From contig JAJEKV010000138.1 in NCBI GenBank assembly GCA_021234155.1, positions 372,001 through 436,000 on the forward strand: a DNA stretch of 64,000 bases, read 5' to 3'. This document shows positions 11,785 through 21,985 of the stretch, one piece after another. The notes below the pieces were generated by a model. It was given only the letters and a program-made list of their open reading frames with translations. It had not been told where the DNA came from and did not search any database. The position numbers and the translations under genes were made by a program. The stretch is from Isoetes taiwanensis. Its lineage: Eukaryota; Streptophyta; Lycopodiopsida; Isoetales; Isoetaceae. Position 1 is the first letter of the stretch. Every line of letters starts with the position of its first letter.

Positions 11785-12190
11785 TTTAAACTCCCGCCAC
11801 AATAATCTTCATGAGTGCCTAGGATCTTATTTTATTTAGGATGGGTTCATGAAAACATTTAAGGTTACGAAACCTATTAGATCTTTTAACTTCCTATTAG
11901 ATCTTTTAACCTGTAATTTGTGTCAAATGACAATTTAATAAGAGAGAAAACAAGCACCACTGTTTTACACCCTTTAGACCATCTATATGTGGAGAATGTG
12001 AAGCTGACCACAATCATTGTCATTATGTCTATGCCATGTGTAAGTGGCAAAATTCAAAGTCCTGCCACAATAATTTACATGTGTCTAGGATCTTATTTTA
12101 ATTAGGATGGGGACATGAAATCATTTAAAGTCATAAGATTTGTTAGACCTTCTAACTTGTAAATTGTGTCAGATGACCATTTAATAAGAT
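11785..12190. repeat. Diverged direct duplication, ~235-bp spacing
   Basis: Shared landmarks are CGCCACAATAAT / TGCCACAATAAT, CTAGGATCTTATTTTA, TTAGGATGGG, GTCA.ATGAC and ATTTAATAAGA, first near 11,795-11,945 and again near 12,060-12,190. No coding sequence. Confidence 0.65.
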
Positions 12191-12771
12191 AAGATAAGAG
12201 AGATGTGTATAAATGTTTTGGATCAGTCTGATCATACCCTCTTTTAACCATCTGTATGATCCTTCTAAATTTGGGCCCTTCGGGCCCTAACAAAAGGAAA
12301 AATAGACAAACTTTAAGGGCGTAAATATTAGTTATTAATTCAAGAGATTGTATAAAACATCAAGGACATTACATTACATTACATTTTCATTTAATACAAT
12401 GCATTTTTAGCTGAAATAGTTTGTTGAAATGTGACCATTCATCTGGATATGACAATGTTTTATGTTAGAAACATTTGAAATGTACAAATGGCCATCCAAC
12501 GAGTCCATAGCAAGAATGATGTGGCAATCCAGCGGGTATATACCACGAGTGGAGCTGCCTTTTTGAGTTTCTTAGAAATAAACATTTAACATTAAAATGG
12601 AATAAGAATCAATTCAGTTAAAATATTGACTGCTTTCCAGAAAGGATCTCAGTAAATATCCGGGCACTTCTGATATATATGCCAGAATGATTTGGCTTCA
12701 AAAGCATCGCTACAACTCACCTACTTTTGCAATGTACCAGAAGTAGACGAATTCCTCACGGTTAACTTTTA
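12191..12771. other. No gene recognised
   Basis: Anonymous sequence just downstream, on the minus strand, of the TM9SF pseudogene. A short ACATT run occurs near 12,370. Confidence 0.45.
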
Positions 12772-13397
12772 TCAATCTAGCTTGATTGAAGAGAAAACGT
12801 AGTGCACAAAATAGAAAGAGGTTAGGAAGCCAACTGTGCCCGTTGCAAGCATTATGGCAAATACCATCATGAGGGAGTATCCAACATAGAGGAGCAGAGA
12901 CAGGCCCACTTAAGCTAAACACCACAAGAAGAAATCCAAAGACATAGTATACACGGCCCATCCATATACTGGACATAATGAAGAAAAGCTCAATGAAGAG
13001 GGTCCCAAAAGGCAGAGTTCCAGCTCCTAAAACAAGCAACCAAGAAGGATATTTTTGAGCTGGAATTTCCTTAGGGATCTGGTTAGTCCTCACTGGATAA
13101 TGGATAGGTTCTGCTTTAACCCCAAAATATCCTCCCAAAAGAGTTAAATGGCACTGATATGCAAAACCAAAGTGCTAATGGCACCTGTGCTGTTACTACT
13201 CCAAAGCATGAAATTGAGCACAGTGAGTATAAAAAATTTATACCAGGAAAGAAACATGAAAGTTTCGAAGCTACTGATCTCCAACCCTTGGCATCACCCA
13301 ACTCCACAGTGCGCCATAATCTGCAAGCCACATAACCAGCAGCAATACCCAGGAAAAGATAGAGCAGAACCATTCCTGTGAGCAACATGCCCCTTGA
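12772..13397 (-). pseudogene. TM9SF/EMP70 (transmembrane nine) C-terminal pseudogene
   Basis: Transmembrane-nine proteins are Golgi/endosomal multispanning proteins with nine C-terminal membrane segments. The relic starts at SRGMLLTGMVLLYL and continues GIAAGYVACRLWRTVE, GGYFGVKAEPIHYPVRTNQI, PAQKYPSWLLVLGAGTLPFG and FIELFFIMSSIWMGRVYYVF. It then jumps from FGFLLVVFSL straight to SGPVSA, losing roughly 60 residues. After another frameshift the extreme C-terminus is readable as LYVGYSLMMVFAIML and FVHYVFSSIKLD with a TGA at 12,772-12,774. A frameshift also lies near 13,125. No intron is present inside the aligned part. The missing N-terminal half, the internal deletion and its place inside a mobile insertion suggest a captured or retroposed fragment. 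It is not functional. Confidence 0.95.
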
Positions 13398-13500
13398 GAG
13401 AAAACAGTTGAAATTTCTATAATGGCCACAATGTGGCAGCTACAGATCCAAAAACTCTGTTCTGTTCTGAGGACAAAAGTTATAATTGGTACAACCAAAC

Positions 13501-14130
13501 AACCAAACATGCAGAGGCCCACAGTTTTTGATCTGCAAGCGCCAATTCCAGGAGCCCATTCTGAAAACGCTAGACTTGAGCTTTCAATCTTCCACTGGGC
13601 AAGGTGAGCCAAGGTAAGTACCGACTGTCTGGTGCGGTCCCTGCATTCCCTGCATCATGCTCATAGCCCTGGAGCAAACGATCTAGACTGGTCGATCTAG
13701 ACTGATATGTGCTCTGTAAACAACCAAACATGCAGAGGCCCACACTTTTTGATCTGCAAGCGCCAATTCCAGGAGCCCATTCTGAAAACGCTAGACTTGA
13801 GCTTTCAATCTTCCACTGGGCAAGGTGAGCCAAGGTACCGACTGTCTGGTGCGGTCCCTGCATTCCCTGCATCATGCTCATAGCCCTGGAGCAAACGATC
13901 TAGACTGGTCGATCTAGACTGATATGTGCTCTGTAAACAACCAAACATGCAGAGGCCCACAGTTTTTGATCTGCAAGCGCCAATTCCAGGAGCCCATTCT
14001 GAAAATGCTAGACTTGAGCTTTCAATCTTCCACTGGGTAAGGTGAGCCAAGGTACCGACTGCCTGGTGCGGTCCCTGCATTCCCTGCATCATGCTCATAG
14101 CCCTGGAGCAAACGATCTAGACTGGTCGAG
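13501..14130. repeat. 217-bp tandem repeat, about 2.9 units
   Basis: Units start at 13,501, 13,722 and 13,939 with AACCAAACATGCAGAGGCCC. The first unit carries a 4-bp AGTA addition, which gives 221 bp. Each unit contains GTGCGGTCCCTGCATTCCC and a doubled GATCTAGACTGGTC word. The array ends at GATCTAGACTGGTCGAG near 14,130. Open frames across the array are by-products of the unit length. Confidence 0.93.
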
Positions 14131-14569
14131 CCCGGCATCAAACCCTATCTTTGCACCATTGCAAAAATTTGCAAAGCCATTGCTGGCAACCAGGCTTTCA
14201 CCTTAACAGTCCCACCAGACCCAACCTCTCGTCCGACTAAGGAGTTCATCCTTTGCCTTCACCTGCCGATCCCTGCAAAAAGAAAATAGAATCGAAGAAG
14301 GAATAAAACCCTAAAATGGTTTTTTCGATCCTTGCCCTGAAATGCTATCCACGAGGCTTGCATGTTCAACCCCTAAAATAAAAAGAGGGCTTTTGTTGTG
14401 AGCCCTTGGATGTTGGACCATTGAAAAAAAAAAGCTAAATCGACGACTAAGAAATGGTGCACTCTAGATGTATGCATTAGTACATCTATTCGAATACGCC
14501 ATGAAATCTTAGGAAAACCTTTGTGAAAAGCGTACAAAAACACAAAAAAAAACCCCTGTTATTATGCTA
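14131..14569. other. Right end of the 6.2-kb insertion, no gene
   Basis: Anonymous sequence up to the Copia junction, with A-rich runs near 14,430 and 14,540. Confidence 0.5.
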
Positions 14570-14816
14570 CATATTCCATCTTGCCAAGGATGCTAAGTAC
14601 CACCCAAAGACAAAACACCTTGACACCCACTTGTGTTTTGTCCGTGAGCAGATCCAAATGGGATCTTCTCAACTTGTTCATTGCTCCTCACAGGATCAGT
14701 TTGCTGATGGCTTTACCAAACCATTAGTTGGATCCAAGTTCGTCAATGTGAAGGAGAGTTTGGGCATGAAGAAATTGCAGCTGAAGGGAGAGAAGGATTA
14801 CCTTAGTTTCAGCTGA
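14570..14816 (+). pseudogene. Ty1/Copia pol, part 3: RNase H C-terminus
   Basis: It resumes the Copia frame with HLAKDAKYHPKTKHLDTH, then CFVREQI, HCSSQDQFADGFTKPL and FVNVKESLGM, ending in TGA. These are the conserved RNase H end motifs (RTKHI, FVRE, DQLADIFTKPL in typical members). Joining with the part that ends at 8,349 gives a continuous frame across the duplicated CATATTC. Confidence 0.95.
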
Positions 14817-14852
14817 TTTTCTTCTTCTTAGTCAGCAACATTTAAGGGAGAG

Positions 14853-15206
14853 TGTTGGAATATAAATATGCTGACTAAGCATAATGTCTGAACAAAGAAG
14901 TGGTTCAAAGACTTACACACAAAAAAGGCCGAAGGGAATGAAATGTCTGTAAGGCAAAACACTTTGTCGTTTGAAAGCAAGCAACCCTAAATCAGTGCCA
15001 TAATTAGTGGAGGGTGGTTAAACGGTAGACTACTATTCTTAGTCTCACCGGTTGCATATATTGATTGTACGTTATATACTATGCAATGCTCAGAAGTAGA
15101 TATTGTATCTCCTATTGCTTTTCTCAATAGAGTTATTCTTGTTCTTCTATTCTATCTCTTGAGTCGATCTTGCGGGGTTTGTGCTGGTTTTGCACTAGTT
15201 CTATCA
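14853..15206 (+). repeat. Probable Copia 3' LTR
   Basis: It begins TGTTGGAATATAAATATG directly after a purine-rich AAGGGAGAG, as expected for a 3' LTR start after the polypurine tract. The right boundary is tentative: the first reasonable CA end is TCTATCA at 15,206. There is no second LTR in the window to fix it. Confidence 0.65.
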
Positions 15207-17689
15207 GGAGGAACTTGTCAATTGCTTATATATCAAATATTAGCTCAAAATGCATTTTCCTGTAAAAGCTGTTGTATTTAAACTATAACTGCCTTCTGGA
15301 GACCATAATTGGCTTTGAGGAGGCAAAAAGCAGTTTTGACCTTGTCATGTTTGAATGGCCCTATCTTTCTTCACAGACTTCGGATTGACATGTGGTTTTT
15401 TGTGTCATTTTCCCTATCTTGTATAAAAAAATATCATGGTCATCAAAAAAATTGAAAAAATCGTTTAGTCGAGGCAGTTTGACTTTATGTAAACATGAAG
15501 CTTTTGGTACTTGACCCCCCCCGAAGTTTGCTAGAGCATAACTTACAAGAATGGAGGTGTATATATTTTTAGGTATTTTTCTAGTGGGCCATGACTGCCA
15601 CATATGAACTCCTAGGAAGGGTTCGAATAGATTTTGTAGTATTGATTTTATATGAATTTTAAAGTGAACACTTCAAATGGACCATTTCTGGTCCATCACC
15701 TGACCACTCTAGTATTAATCTTATCTTTGTGATTAGTATTGGTGTCTGGCTTCACTAAAGCCCTTCCTTCCCTTGAATACTACCTTGATAATTTGGACCT
15801 TTCCAAAAGCCCTTTGAGGTTACTTCTATCGTTAAATCCAATAAAGGGCTCATCTTGGATGCCCTTTCCCACATGCCCCTCTTTGATTTAGTTGTCCTTG
15901 AGATGTGTGACTCCCCTCTATGCCCATACAATGCCCCAATCATATGGTCATAGGATATTTCTCCACCTCAGCAACCTGGATCACTGATGAAGCCCTCCAT
16001 CTGACTATTACTTTTGAATGAGGAAGTGTTGACTGAAGGATATGAATGTGCCATTGCCCAATCTTCCTTTGGGTCGATCTACATTGCGGAAGCATGTAAA
16101 TATCAATACATGACAATAAAAATACAGAGAAAGTATACACCTCGAAGGGTGGAGTGATCATCATCGCGATACTATCAATGATATATATATGCAACACGTG
16201 CGGGAACACATGAGGCTAATTTACCCTGGCCCAAACTCATGGGGTTGACTGACATGCTAGGTCCTTTGATATAATTAAAAAGAGATAACGGAGTTGGCTG
16301 GCATATAATATTGCTTGATTGTCCATTCCATATGCCTCTCCGCTGCATACTTTGTAGATAGAATGAAAGATGTTAGGCCTACTATAGCCTACCAAAGACA
16401 TGATCCATAAGGATCTCTTCGGGGGTTCGTCTCTTTCGTCCATTGAGGCATGTCACAAGAACTCATCTCATCTGGGCAGTGCCATGCCCAGGTAGGTGTC
16501 TAGAGGACCATGATCTCTCATGTCCATGCACGACTTGCCCCATTGAGATGATGATGACATATCACCTAGGAGGAGTTCAACCCATACTCTAGCCGAATAT
16601 GGAGGCAAACGATTAGGCCTAGACTGCGATGACCCCCAGTACACAATACACACCAAGGTGTCAATTGCAAGGACAAGGCCCCCTTATGCAACCCAATTCC
16701 AACAACCAGGCTCTTATGCATATGAGAATGTTAATGGGAATTAAATGAGATCTTTTACTAGAGCCATTTCTTGTTACAATTTCTTACCCCCACCCCCACC
16801 CCCAACCAACCAAGCACCACCACAAACTTCCAAGAGTGTACAACCAAATATCCAAATACCCATAAACAGAATAAGGGAAATAGTTATATCCTAAACTTAG
16901 CTATCATACATCTAGGAATATGGTTAGGATTCATTGGTCAGTCTAACTTTAGGGGTTGGTTTATTGGGCTCTAGGAGATATCTAGGTGCTATAAAAGATG
17001 CTAACCCACCTAGAATACATCACTCTAGGCGATTGAGCTATCTATCTACAACGCCTACCTGATCCCTGATTGGCACTTGCTCCATTGGAAGTCTCCATGA
17101 TATCTAGATGGGGGTGAAGCACCTGTACTCTATGTTGTTGGCGCTTGCTCCTACACCCTCTTGTGGAAGACCTTCCGTGCTCCCAAGCCCCGAGGCACAA
17201 ATGGTAGCAGCTGCTAGGCTATGAGCTAGAAAGGGCAAGTCAAGGGCCTTGTGCCCTTAAGTAGACGCACTTTTAAGGTTAGTGGGCTAATTCGACCACA
17301 TGCCCCCATGGCATGTTGCCACATGGAAAATGTGATCCCAACGGTTTGCTTGCAAGGTAAAAATGTTACTAAGTCATCCCAAAAGCATAACCCTTCCAAC
17401 TTGAGACAATGTTAGCTCTTGTACACATCAATTCTATCAACATGTGTAATGACATGTCAATATAATTTTTGTATTAGAGGAAAACTCGAAAACCCTCTTA
17501 TGTTTTACTAAAATTGCAAAATGCCCCTAGTTTTGGGGTATATTTTATGGAAATGACCGTAGCTTTTTGGCGATGATCCAATATGTCCTTCAGATGCATT
17601 GTAAATGACGATGAGATATTTCCATTAAAGCTAAGATCACCTTAAATTTTTTTTTTTTGAAGAACTGTGTCATCAATATATTAAAAGAA
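15207..17689. other. No gene recognised
   Basis: Anonymous sequence. A C-rich stretch (CCCCCACCCCCACCCCC) lies near 16,785-16,801. Short frames on both strands show no known domain. Confidence 0.5.
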
Positions 17690-17810
17690 TGCATGCGATT
17701 CGACACCGTCGGATCGCCATTTTGGGGAGAGACGAGGCTATATATACGTTGTTGGGCTCTTTCTCCATTATCGGCATCTTCTCACAGCAGTTTTTTGGTC
17801 TTAGTTTCTC
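17690..17810. repeat. ~120-bp direct repeat, copy 1
   Basis: Starts ATGCATGCGATTCGACACCG and includes GGGGAGAGACGAGGCTATATA, the latter containing a TATA-like word. It is nearly identical to 19,653-19,775. Confidence 0.85.
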
Positions 17811-18633
17811 CTTTGTCAATTTCTCATATACCTTTGGCCATGGAGATTCACCATGTCCGTCACGGTGCTGCCCCTTTTTGTCGTGATGGTGCTACTTATT
17901 CAGATCTTATCTGGAGATGGAGTAATGGCTATCTATTCTTACTGGAGATGGAGTAATGGCTATTCCATAGCATTTTTTCATAGCTTCTTTTCCTTCTATG
18001 ATTTTTCATATCTTCCTTTTTTATTGTATACTAATGTCGGTTCTACATCAATTTTCATAGCTGGATGGCTTTTCCTGGTTCTGCATCAATTTTCTTTGCA
18101 TCGGCATCTCCTGATTAATTTGTTCTAGATTGTGTCAATCGGTGATTGCCCCTTCTTGCTTGACTGTATACTCCTCGATAGGGCTTTTCAGTTTTTTCCA
18201 CCGTTTGTTCATGTATGGGCATCGGTGTTTTATGGATTTTCTTGCACTGTGTTTCTCTTTCCTTTTGGATGTCTAATATCCAGAAGAAAACCGCTCTTTT
18301 AGATCGTTTGATCAGATCATTTAAATCAAATTCTCCTCATTCTGCTGTAATTGTAGCATATTTATGTCCTAATTACCTGTGGATCTCTATTTGAAGTGAT
18401 TCGGATTGTGCTTCTTTGCTGTGTCCAGTATGACTATCGATTTTCCCTTTGCCTCCTCCCGTTGCACTGGTGCTTGCCTCAAATCCATCCGTTTCTCATA
18501 AATCGGCATTCGGATTTTTGTTCTTTGATTCTATTCTTGCTTCCGGCATGTGCGGCATGCTCGTTTTAATCATCCCTCTTTGGTATCAAATAGGCCAAAG
18601 TGATTTACTCGCAATGTTATTATTGAATTTTAA
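17811..18633. other. No gene recognised
   Basis: T-rich sequence after the first 120-bp repeat. Short frames only. Confidence 0.45.
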
Positions 18634-18815
18634 TAGTTTATAATGGTTAGGATGCTTGCTTGTTAAACGTTGTAGTTAGGGGTTCGAATCCTTCTCAATA
18701 TATTTGTATTCGTCTCTTTTTGTATTTTTCTCAGATTTTATGTTTTTCATTGTTCTTTTCAATCCCATTTGGTTAGGATGCTTGTTTGTTAAACTTGTGG
18801 TTAGGGTTTCGAATC
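18634..18815 (+). repeat. Duplicated tRNA-like segment
   Basis: The word GGTTAGGATGCTTG, followed about 30 bases later by GGTTCGAATCC, occurs at about 18,646-18,693. A weaker copy lies at about 18,772-18,810 with GGGTTTCGAATC. These resemble the A and B boxes of a tRNA gene (D-arm and T-loop). The acceptor stem does not close, so this is not a functional tRNA. A tRNA-derived SINE head or chance duplication is possible. Confidence 0.35.
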
Positions 18816-19612
18816 ATTTCTTTTGAGATTTTGTGTTTTTGTATTCTTTTGAGATTTTATGTTTTTTGGTATTCTTTTCAATTCGATCTACTATAATATG
18901 TATTTGGGGTGATGGCCGAGTAGGGAATTGTTCTTGTCAATTCATCGTGTTTCTTTTGCTTGCCATTTCTTTTGCGAAAACCCATTACCATTTCTTTTGT
19001 GTGATTGTTCCCACCAACCCTTTACGTCATTTGGTGCAATTTTCTTTTTTTCTAGAAAGTGGATATTTTCCATTACATAAATCAATGTTATTTTTGTTTT
19101 CATGCTTATTCGTCAATTTCTTGCATACTTGCCATTTACGAGCATAGTATTCATCATTGGTGTCTTGTTCGAGTGGTCATCTTGTGCTCTCATTGTTGCA
19201 GATATGAGCATGTTGCATCTCAATGGCCTAATCCCAAGTTGTTGTATAATGGTGTTAGTCGTGCATTGGTTATGGGTATGTTTGGGAGTCGAATCTCAAT
19301 GGCCTAATCCCCAGTTATTGCATAGTGATGTATTCGTGCCTTTGTTATGGGTATGTTTGGGAGTCAAGACCGCCTTAAGTAGTTTGTGTATATAGTATAG
19401 TCATTTGGTAGGGATAGCGCTGACTTTAGGCATTTCTAATAATAAATTGTTGCTTTATTCATATTATAAATTGGTCTTTAATATTTTGCGCTCCTCTTTT
19501 TCTTCGCTGCATATCCATTTTGCCTATTGTTATCTGCCATATGTCTTGTATGCCAGTCTTGACATGCTCTCCCTCTTTGATCACCTTACGTTTTGAAATG
19601 GAAGTTCTCTCT
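18816..19612. other. No gene recognised
   Basis: T-rich anonymous sequence. A short duplication (TCAATGGCCTAATCCC... at about 19,220 and 19,295) is visible. Confidence 0.45.
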
Positions 19613-19775
19613 TGATCGGCCGGTTTTCCCCCTCCAGACGAGTCTCTCACCAAAATGCATGCGATTCGACACCGTCGGATTGCCATTTTGGGGAGAGACG
19701 AGGCTATATATACGTTGTTGGCCTCTTTCTCCATTATCGGCGTCTTCTCACAGCAGTTTTTTGGTCTTAGTTCCC
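19613..19775 (-). repeat. LINE 3'-end-like piece fused to 120-bp repeat copy 2
   Basis: 19,613-19,656 (GGCCGGTTTTCCCCCTCCAG and GAGTCTCTCACC) also occurs at 20,656-20,699 near the LINE relic. On the minus strand it reads RDSSGGGKPAD. It runs directly into the second copy of the 17,690 repeat. The two modules are therefore combined differently at three sites. Confidence 0.7.
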
Positions 19776-19837
19776 TCCCTTCCCACCCTAAGTTGTTTAC
19801 ATTCATGTTTTTTCATTTTGATTTGTGCTTCTATATC

Positions 19838-20056
19838 GCGTGGCTCACGTGACCAGCCCCTTTGTATTTGAGAGGTTATGTTGTGTTGAGATATGATGTT
19901 ACGTCGCATGGCTCGCGTGACCAGCCCCTTTTTTATTCTTGAAGTATTTGTCATTTCTCATGTGGCATGCGTGTATAACCCCTCTGTGTTTGAGAGGTTA
20001 TGTGGTTTTGCTGTGTGATGTTATATCGCATGGCTCGCGTGACCAGCCCCTTCTTC
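19838..20056. repeat. Short imperfect repeats around CGTGACCAGCCCC
   Basis: CGCGTGGCTCACGTGACCAG at 19,838 and CGCATGGCTCGCGTGACCAG at about 19,905 and 20,028, separated by copies of TTTGAGAGGTTATGT. Confidence 0.8.
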
Positions 20057-20520
20057 TATTATTGAAGGATTGTGATTTGTTATGCCTCCGTGGGGGGTTT
20101 CGCCGAGCCGGCGTGATGGCTTCTATTTTTGAGTTACGTGCTTCTTTTTACGGTGTTTCTTTGCAGGCCATCTCATCCAACTGTGGGGAACTCGAACTTT
20201 TTTCCTATTCTATTCTAATGTCTAATGCATTTGGTTCGTTTACCTTAAGTTTTTCACATTTGTTTCTTTCTTATGGCTCTCATGTTGGGTTCGAGAGGAA
20301 TCGTCTTATTTTGCGACTTCCATCTTGTGCTTCCTCGACTTTTTCATCAATGATCTCCACTTTGATGGCCCGGGCTTTTCATTTGGAGCCATCGGGCGAA
20401 GGTTTATCATTAGGGTTTTCCTCGAAAGCCCGAAAGGGCGGGGTTTTTCATCCCCGTGATAAGCTTTCGCACGTTGCCTCCTATTTGCCTTATTCTTATT
20501 TTACGCCATCTTAAAAGGGG
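20057..20520. other. No gene recognised
   Basis: Plus-strand open frame of about 190 codons through 19,939-20,514 is Ser/Leu/Phe-rich, overlaps the short repeats and has no motif I know. I do not call it a gene. Confidence 0.45.
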
Positions 20521-21485
20521 CCTGGGTTGTTCCTATGGCAGGTCCCCTTTATTATTATTAGTGGGTAGTCAGACCCAATTGGTGGACTACCCTCCACCTT
20601 AGATATCTTTTTCAAAATGCTTGTAAACTGCTGTGATGAAAGATATGCCTATCTATCGGCCGGTTTTCCCCCTCCAGACGAGTCTCTCACCAAAATGGTA
20701 ATGTTACAAAGCAGTGAGAAGGAAGGAGAACTGCCCCAAAGAGACAGCGATACCTCGACACTCCGCAACAAACTCACAGAAAAACTGCAACTCTACTGCT
20801 GTACAAACCGACCATCACCATCTACAACACCCAAGAAGTCCCGCCAAATGGCAAACTTCCGCTCTACTAATCCCGGGAACACCAGAAAGCTTTAAAATAG
20901 CTTGTACCTGAGTCGAGGAATCAGAGAGGCTGCAGGCTGTTGAATCCCCTGAAAGATCCACAACCGCCGCGGCTTCCAAATCAGCCACACCAACCAAGCC
21001 ACACACAGATGCAAGGCTTGCTGCCGCAAGAGCGGCCAAGCACCAGGATACACATGAAGCAGCAACTGCTGGCTAGTCAATCTCACCTGAAACAGAGCCC
21101 TAACCCAATCCCAGGCAGCCTGCAAGTGAGGATAAAACCAGACAATGCTCCACAGTCTCACGATGAAGACCACAACAAGGGTAGAGAGGGCTCATACCCG
21201 GCCTAAACTGACTCACAAGGGCATTCACCCTGATACAGCGGTGCACCACCTGCCACAGAAGCACCCTAACCTTCGGTGGGGGAAGTTAGCTCCATGTCCA
21301 CGTCCAAACCGAGCGCCATCGAGAACCCGGAAGCTGCAGAGACCACTTGCCTGAAGGGGGCAGTGTGTCATGAATAGCCAGCACCCAGTAACAAGACCGC
21401 ACAAAACAAGAAGACACAACATCCGGATGAACCTTCCAAACCTGCACCACCACATCATCCTGAGGGACTATAGGTAACCTTAATT
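20521..21485 (-). pseudogene. Non-LTR retrotransposon (LINE) 3' end with zf-RVT-like domain
   Basis: Read on the minus strand with frameshifts, the order is SCYWVL, then W..VW-like spacing, PPKVRVLLWQVVHRCIRVNAL, read as PPKVRVLLWQVV and HRCIRVNALVSQF, then CCGLHRETVEHC, LQAAWDWVRALF and AWLVWLIW. This is the pattern of the zinc-binding zf-RVT region after the reverse transcriptase in plant L1-type elements: a KVRVFLW motif, paired cysteines, then ET..H...C. The 3' untranslated part follows toward 20,521, including the SGGGKPAD-like words at 20,656-20,699. The reverse transcriptase itself and the 5' part are absent. Frameshifts near 21,290 and 21,130 make it a relic. Confidence 0.75.
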
Positions 21486-21985
21486 TAAGTTTGAAGTCAC
21501 AAGTTATGTAATTTTTTATACACAAAAAAGTTATAAGGATTTAGGAGGGATTTAGGAGACTATAAATTAAAATTTTGAACTCTGATGATCTTAGTTTTGA
21601 TGGAAAGCTTAACTTCACTTACAATGCATTTGAAGGGTGCATTTTCATCTGGATCATCACAAAAAAAATTACGGTCATTCTCATAAAATCATCCCCTAAA
21701 ACCAGAGACGTTTGGATAATTTTAGCAAAACTTAAGTGTACTTTGAAGTTTTTCCTTATGTATTACTAGCATATATTATGCTGGAATTTCATAAGATGCT
21801 TAGGTTATCTCCTTCTGCAAAATATCAATACAGAAGGGCTCGAATGGATCTCTTGTTGAATCTCACGAGGGAACATTATGCATTAAAAAGGGTGAGCATT
21901 TGGGAGGTAATCAAGAGTTTCCACCCCTTTGTGTTCAATGACCGAATACATGTATTCCTGACTGCGTCTAATTGGAAACAAAAAG
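21486..21985. other. No gene recognised
   Basis: AT-rich sequence between the LINE relic and the first ~890-bp repeat. Confidence 0.45.

Larger units (their letters stand above)
8350..14569. mobile_element. 6.2-kb insertion of unknown type in the Copia RNase H
   Basis: CATATTC stands at 8,343-8,349 on the left and at 14,570-14,576 on the right. Removing everything between them, plus one copy of CATATTC, restores the Copia reading frame (DNTSTIF joined to HLAKDAKYH). That is strong evidence for one insertion event with a 7-bp target duplication, later enlarged. The outer ends are ACACATTTAAATT and TGTTATTATGCTA; they are not obvious inverted repeats and there is no poly(A). It contains a palindromic TIR element, a 393-bp tandem duplication, an AT-hook ORF, a TM9SF pseudogene and a 217-bp array. 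No transposase, helicase or RT of its own is seen. Confidence 0.8.
6009..15206 (+). mobile_element. 5'-truncated Ty1/Copia retrotransposon, split by nested insertions
   Basis: Three collinear pieces (about 6,066-7,179, 7,506-8,349 and 14,570-14,816) join into one pol C-terminus. They are followed by a polypurine-type AAGGGAGAG and an LTR start TGTTGGAATATAAATATG. The first break holds a 322-bp TIR element with TGTT duplicated. The second holds a 6.2-kb insertion with CATATTC duplicated. No 5' LTR is present in the window. Confidence 0.92.

Noticed and set aside
13570-14098. Minus-strand open frames with repeated SWAPGIGACRSK-like text
   Set aside because: By-product of the 217-bp tandem array; the frame changes between units and no start or domain is supported.
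19939-20514. 191-codon plus-strand open frame
   Set aside because: It overlaps the CGTGACCAGCCCC repeats, is Ser/Leu/Phe-rich without a motif, and has no paralogue or splice support.
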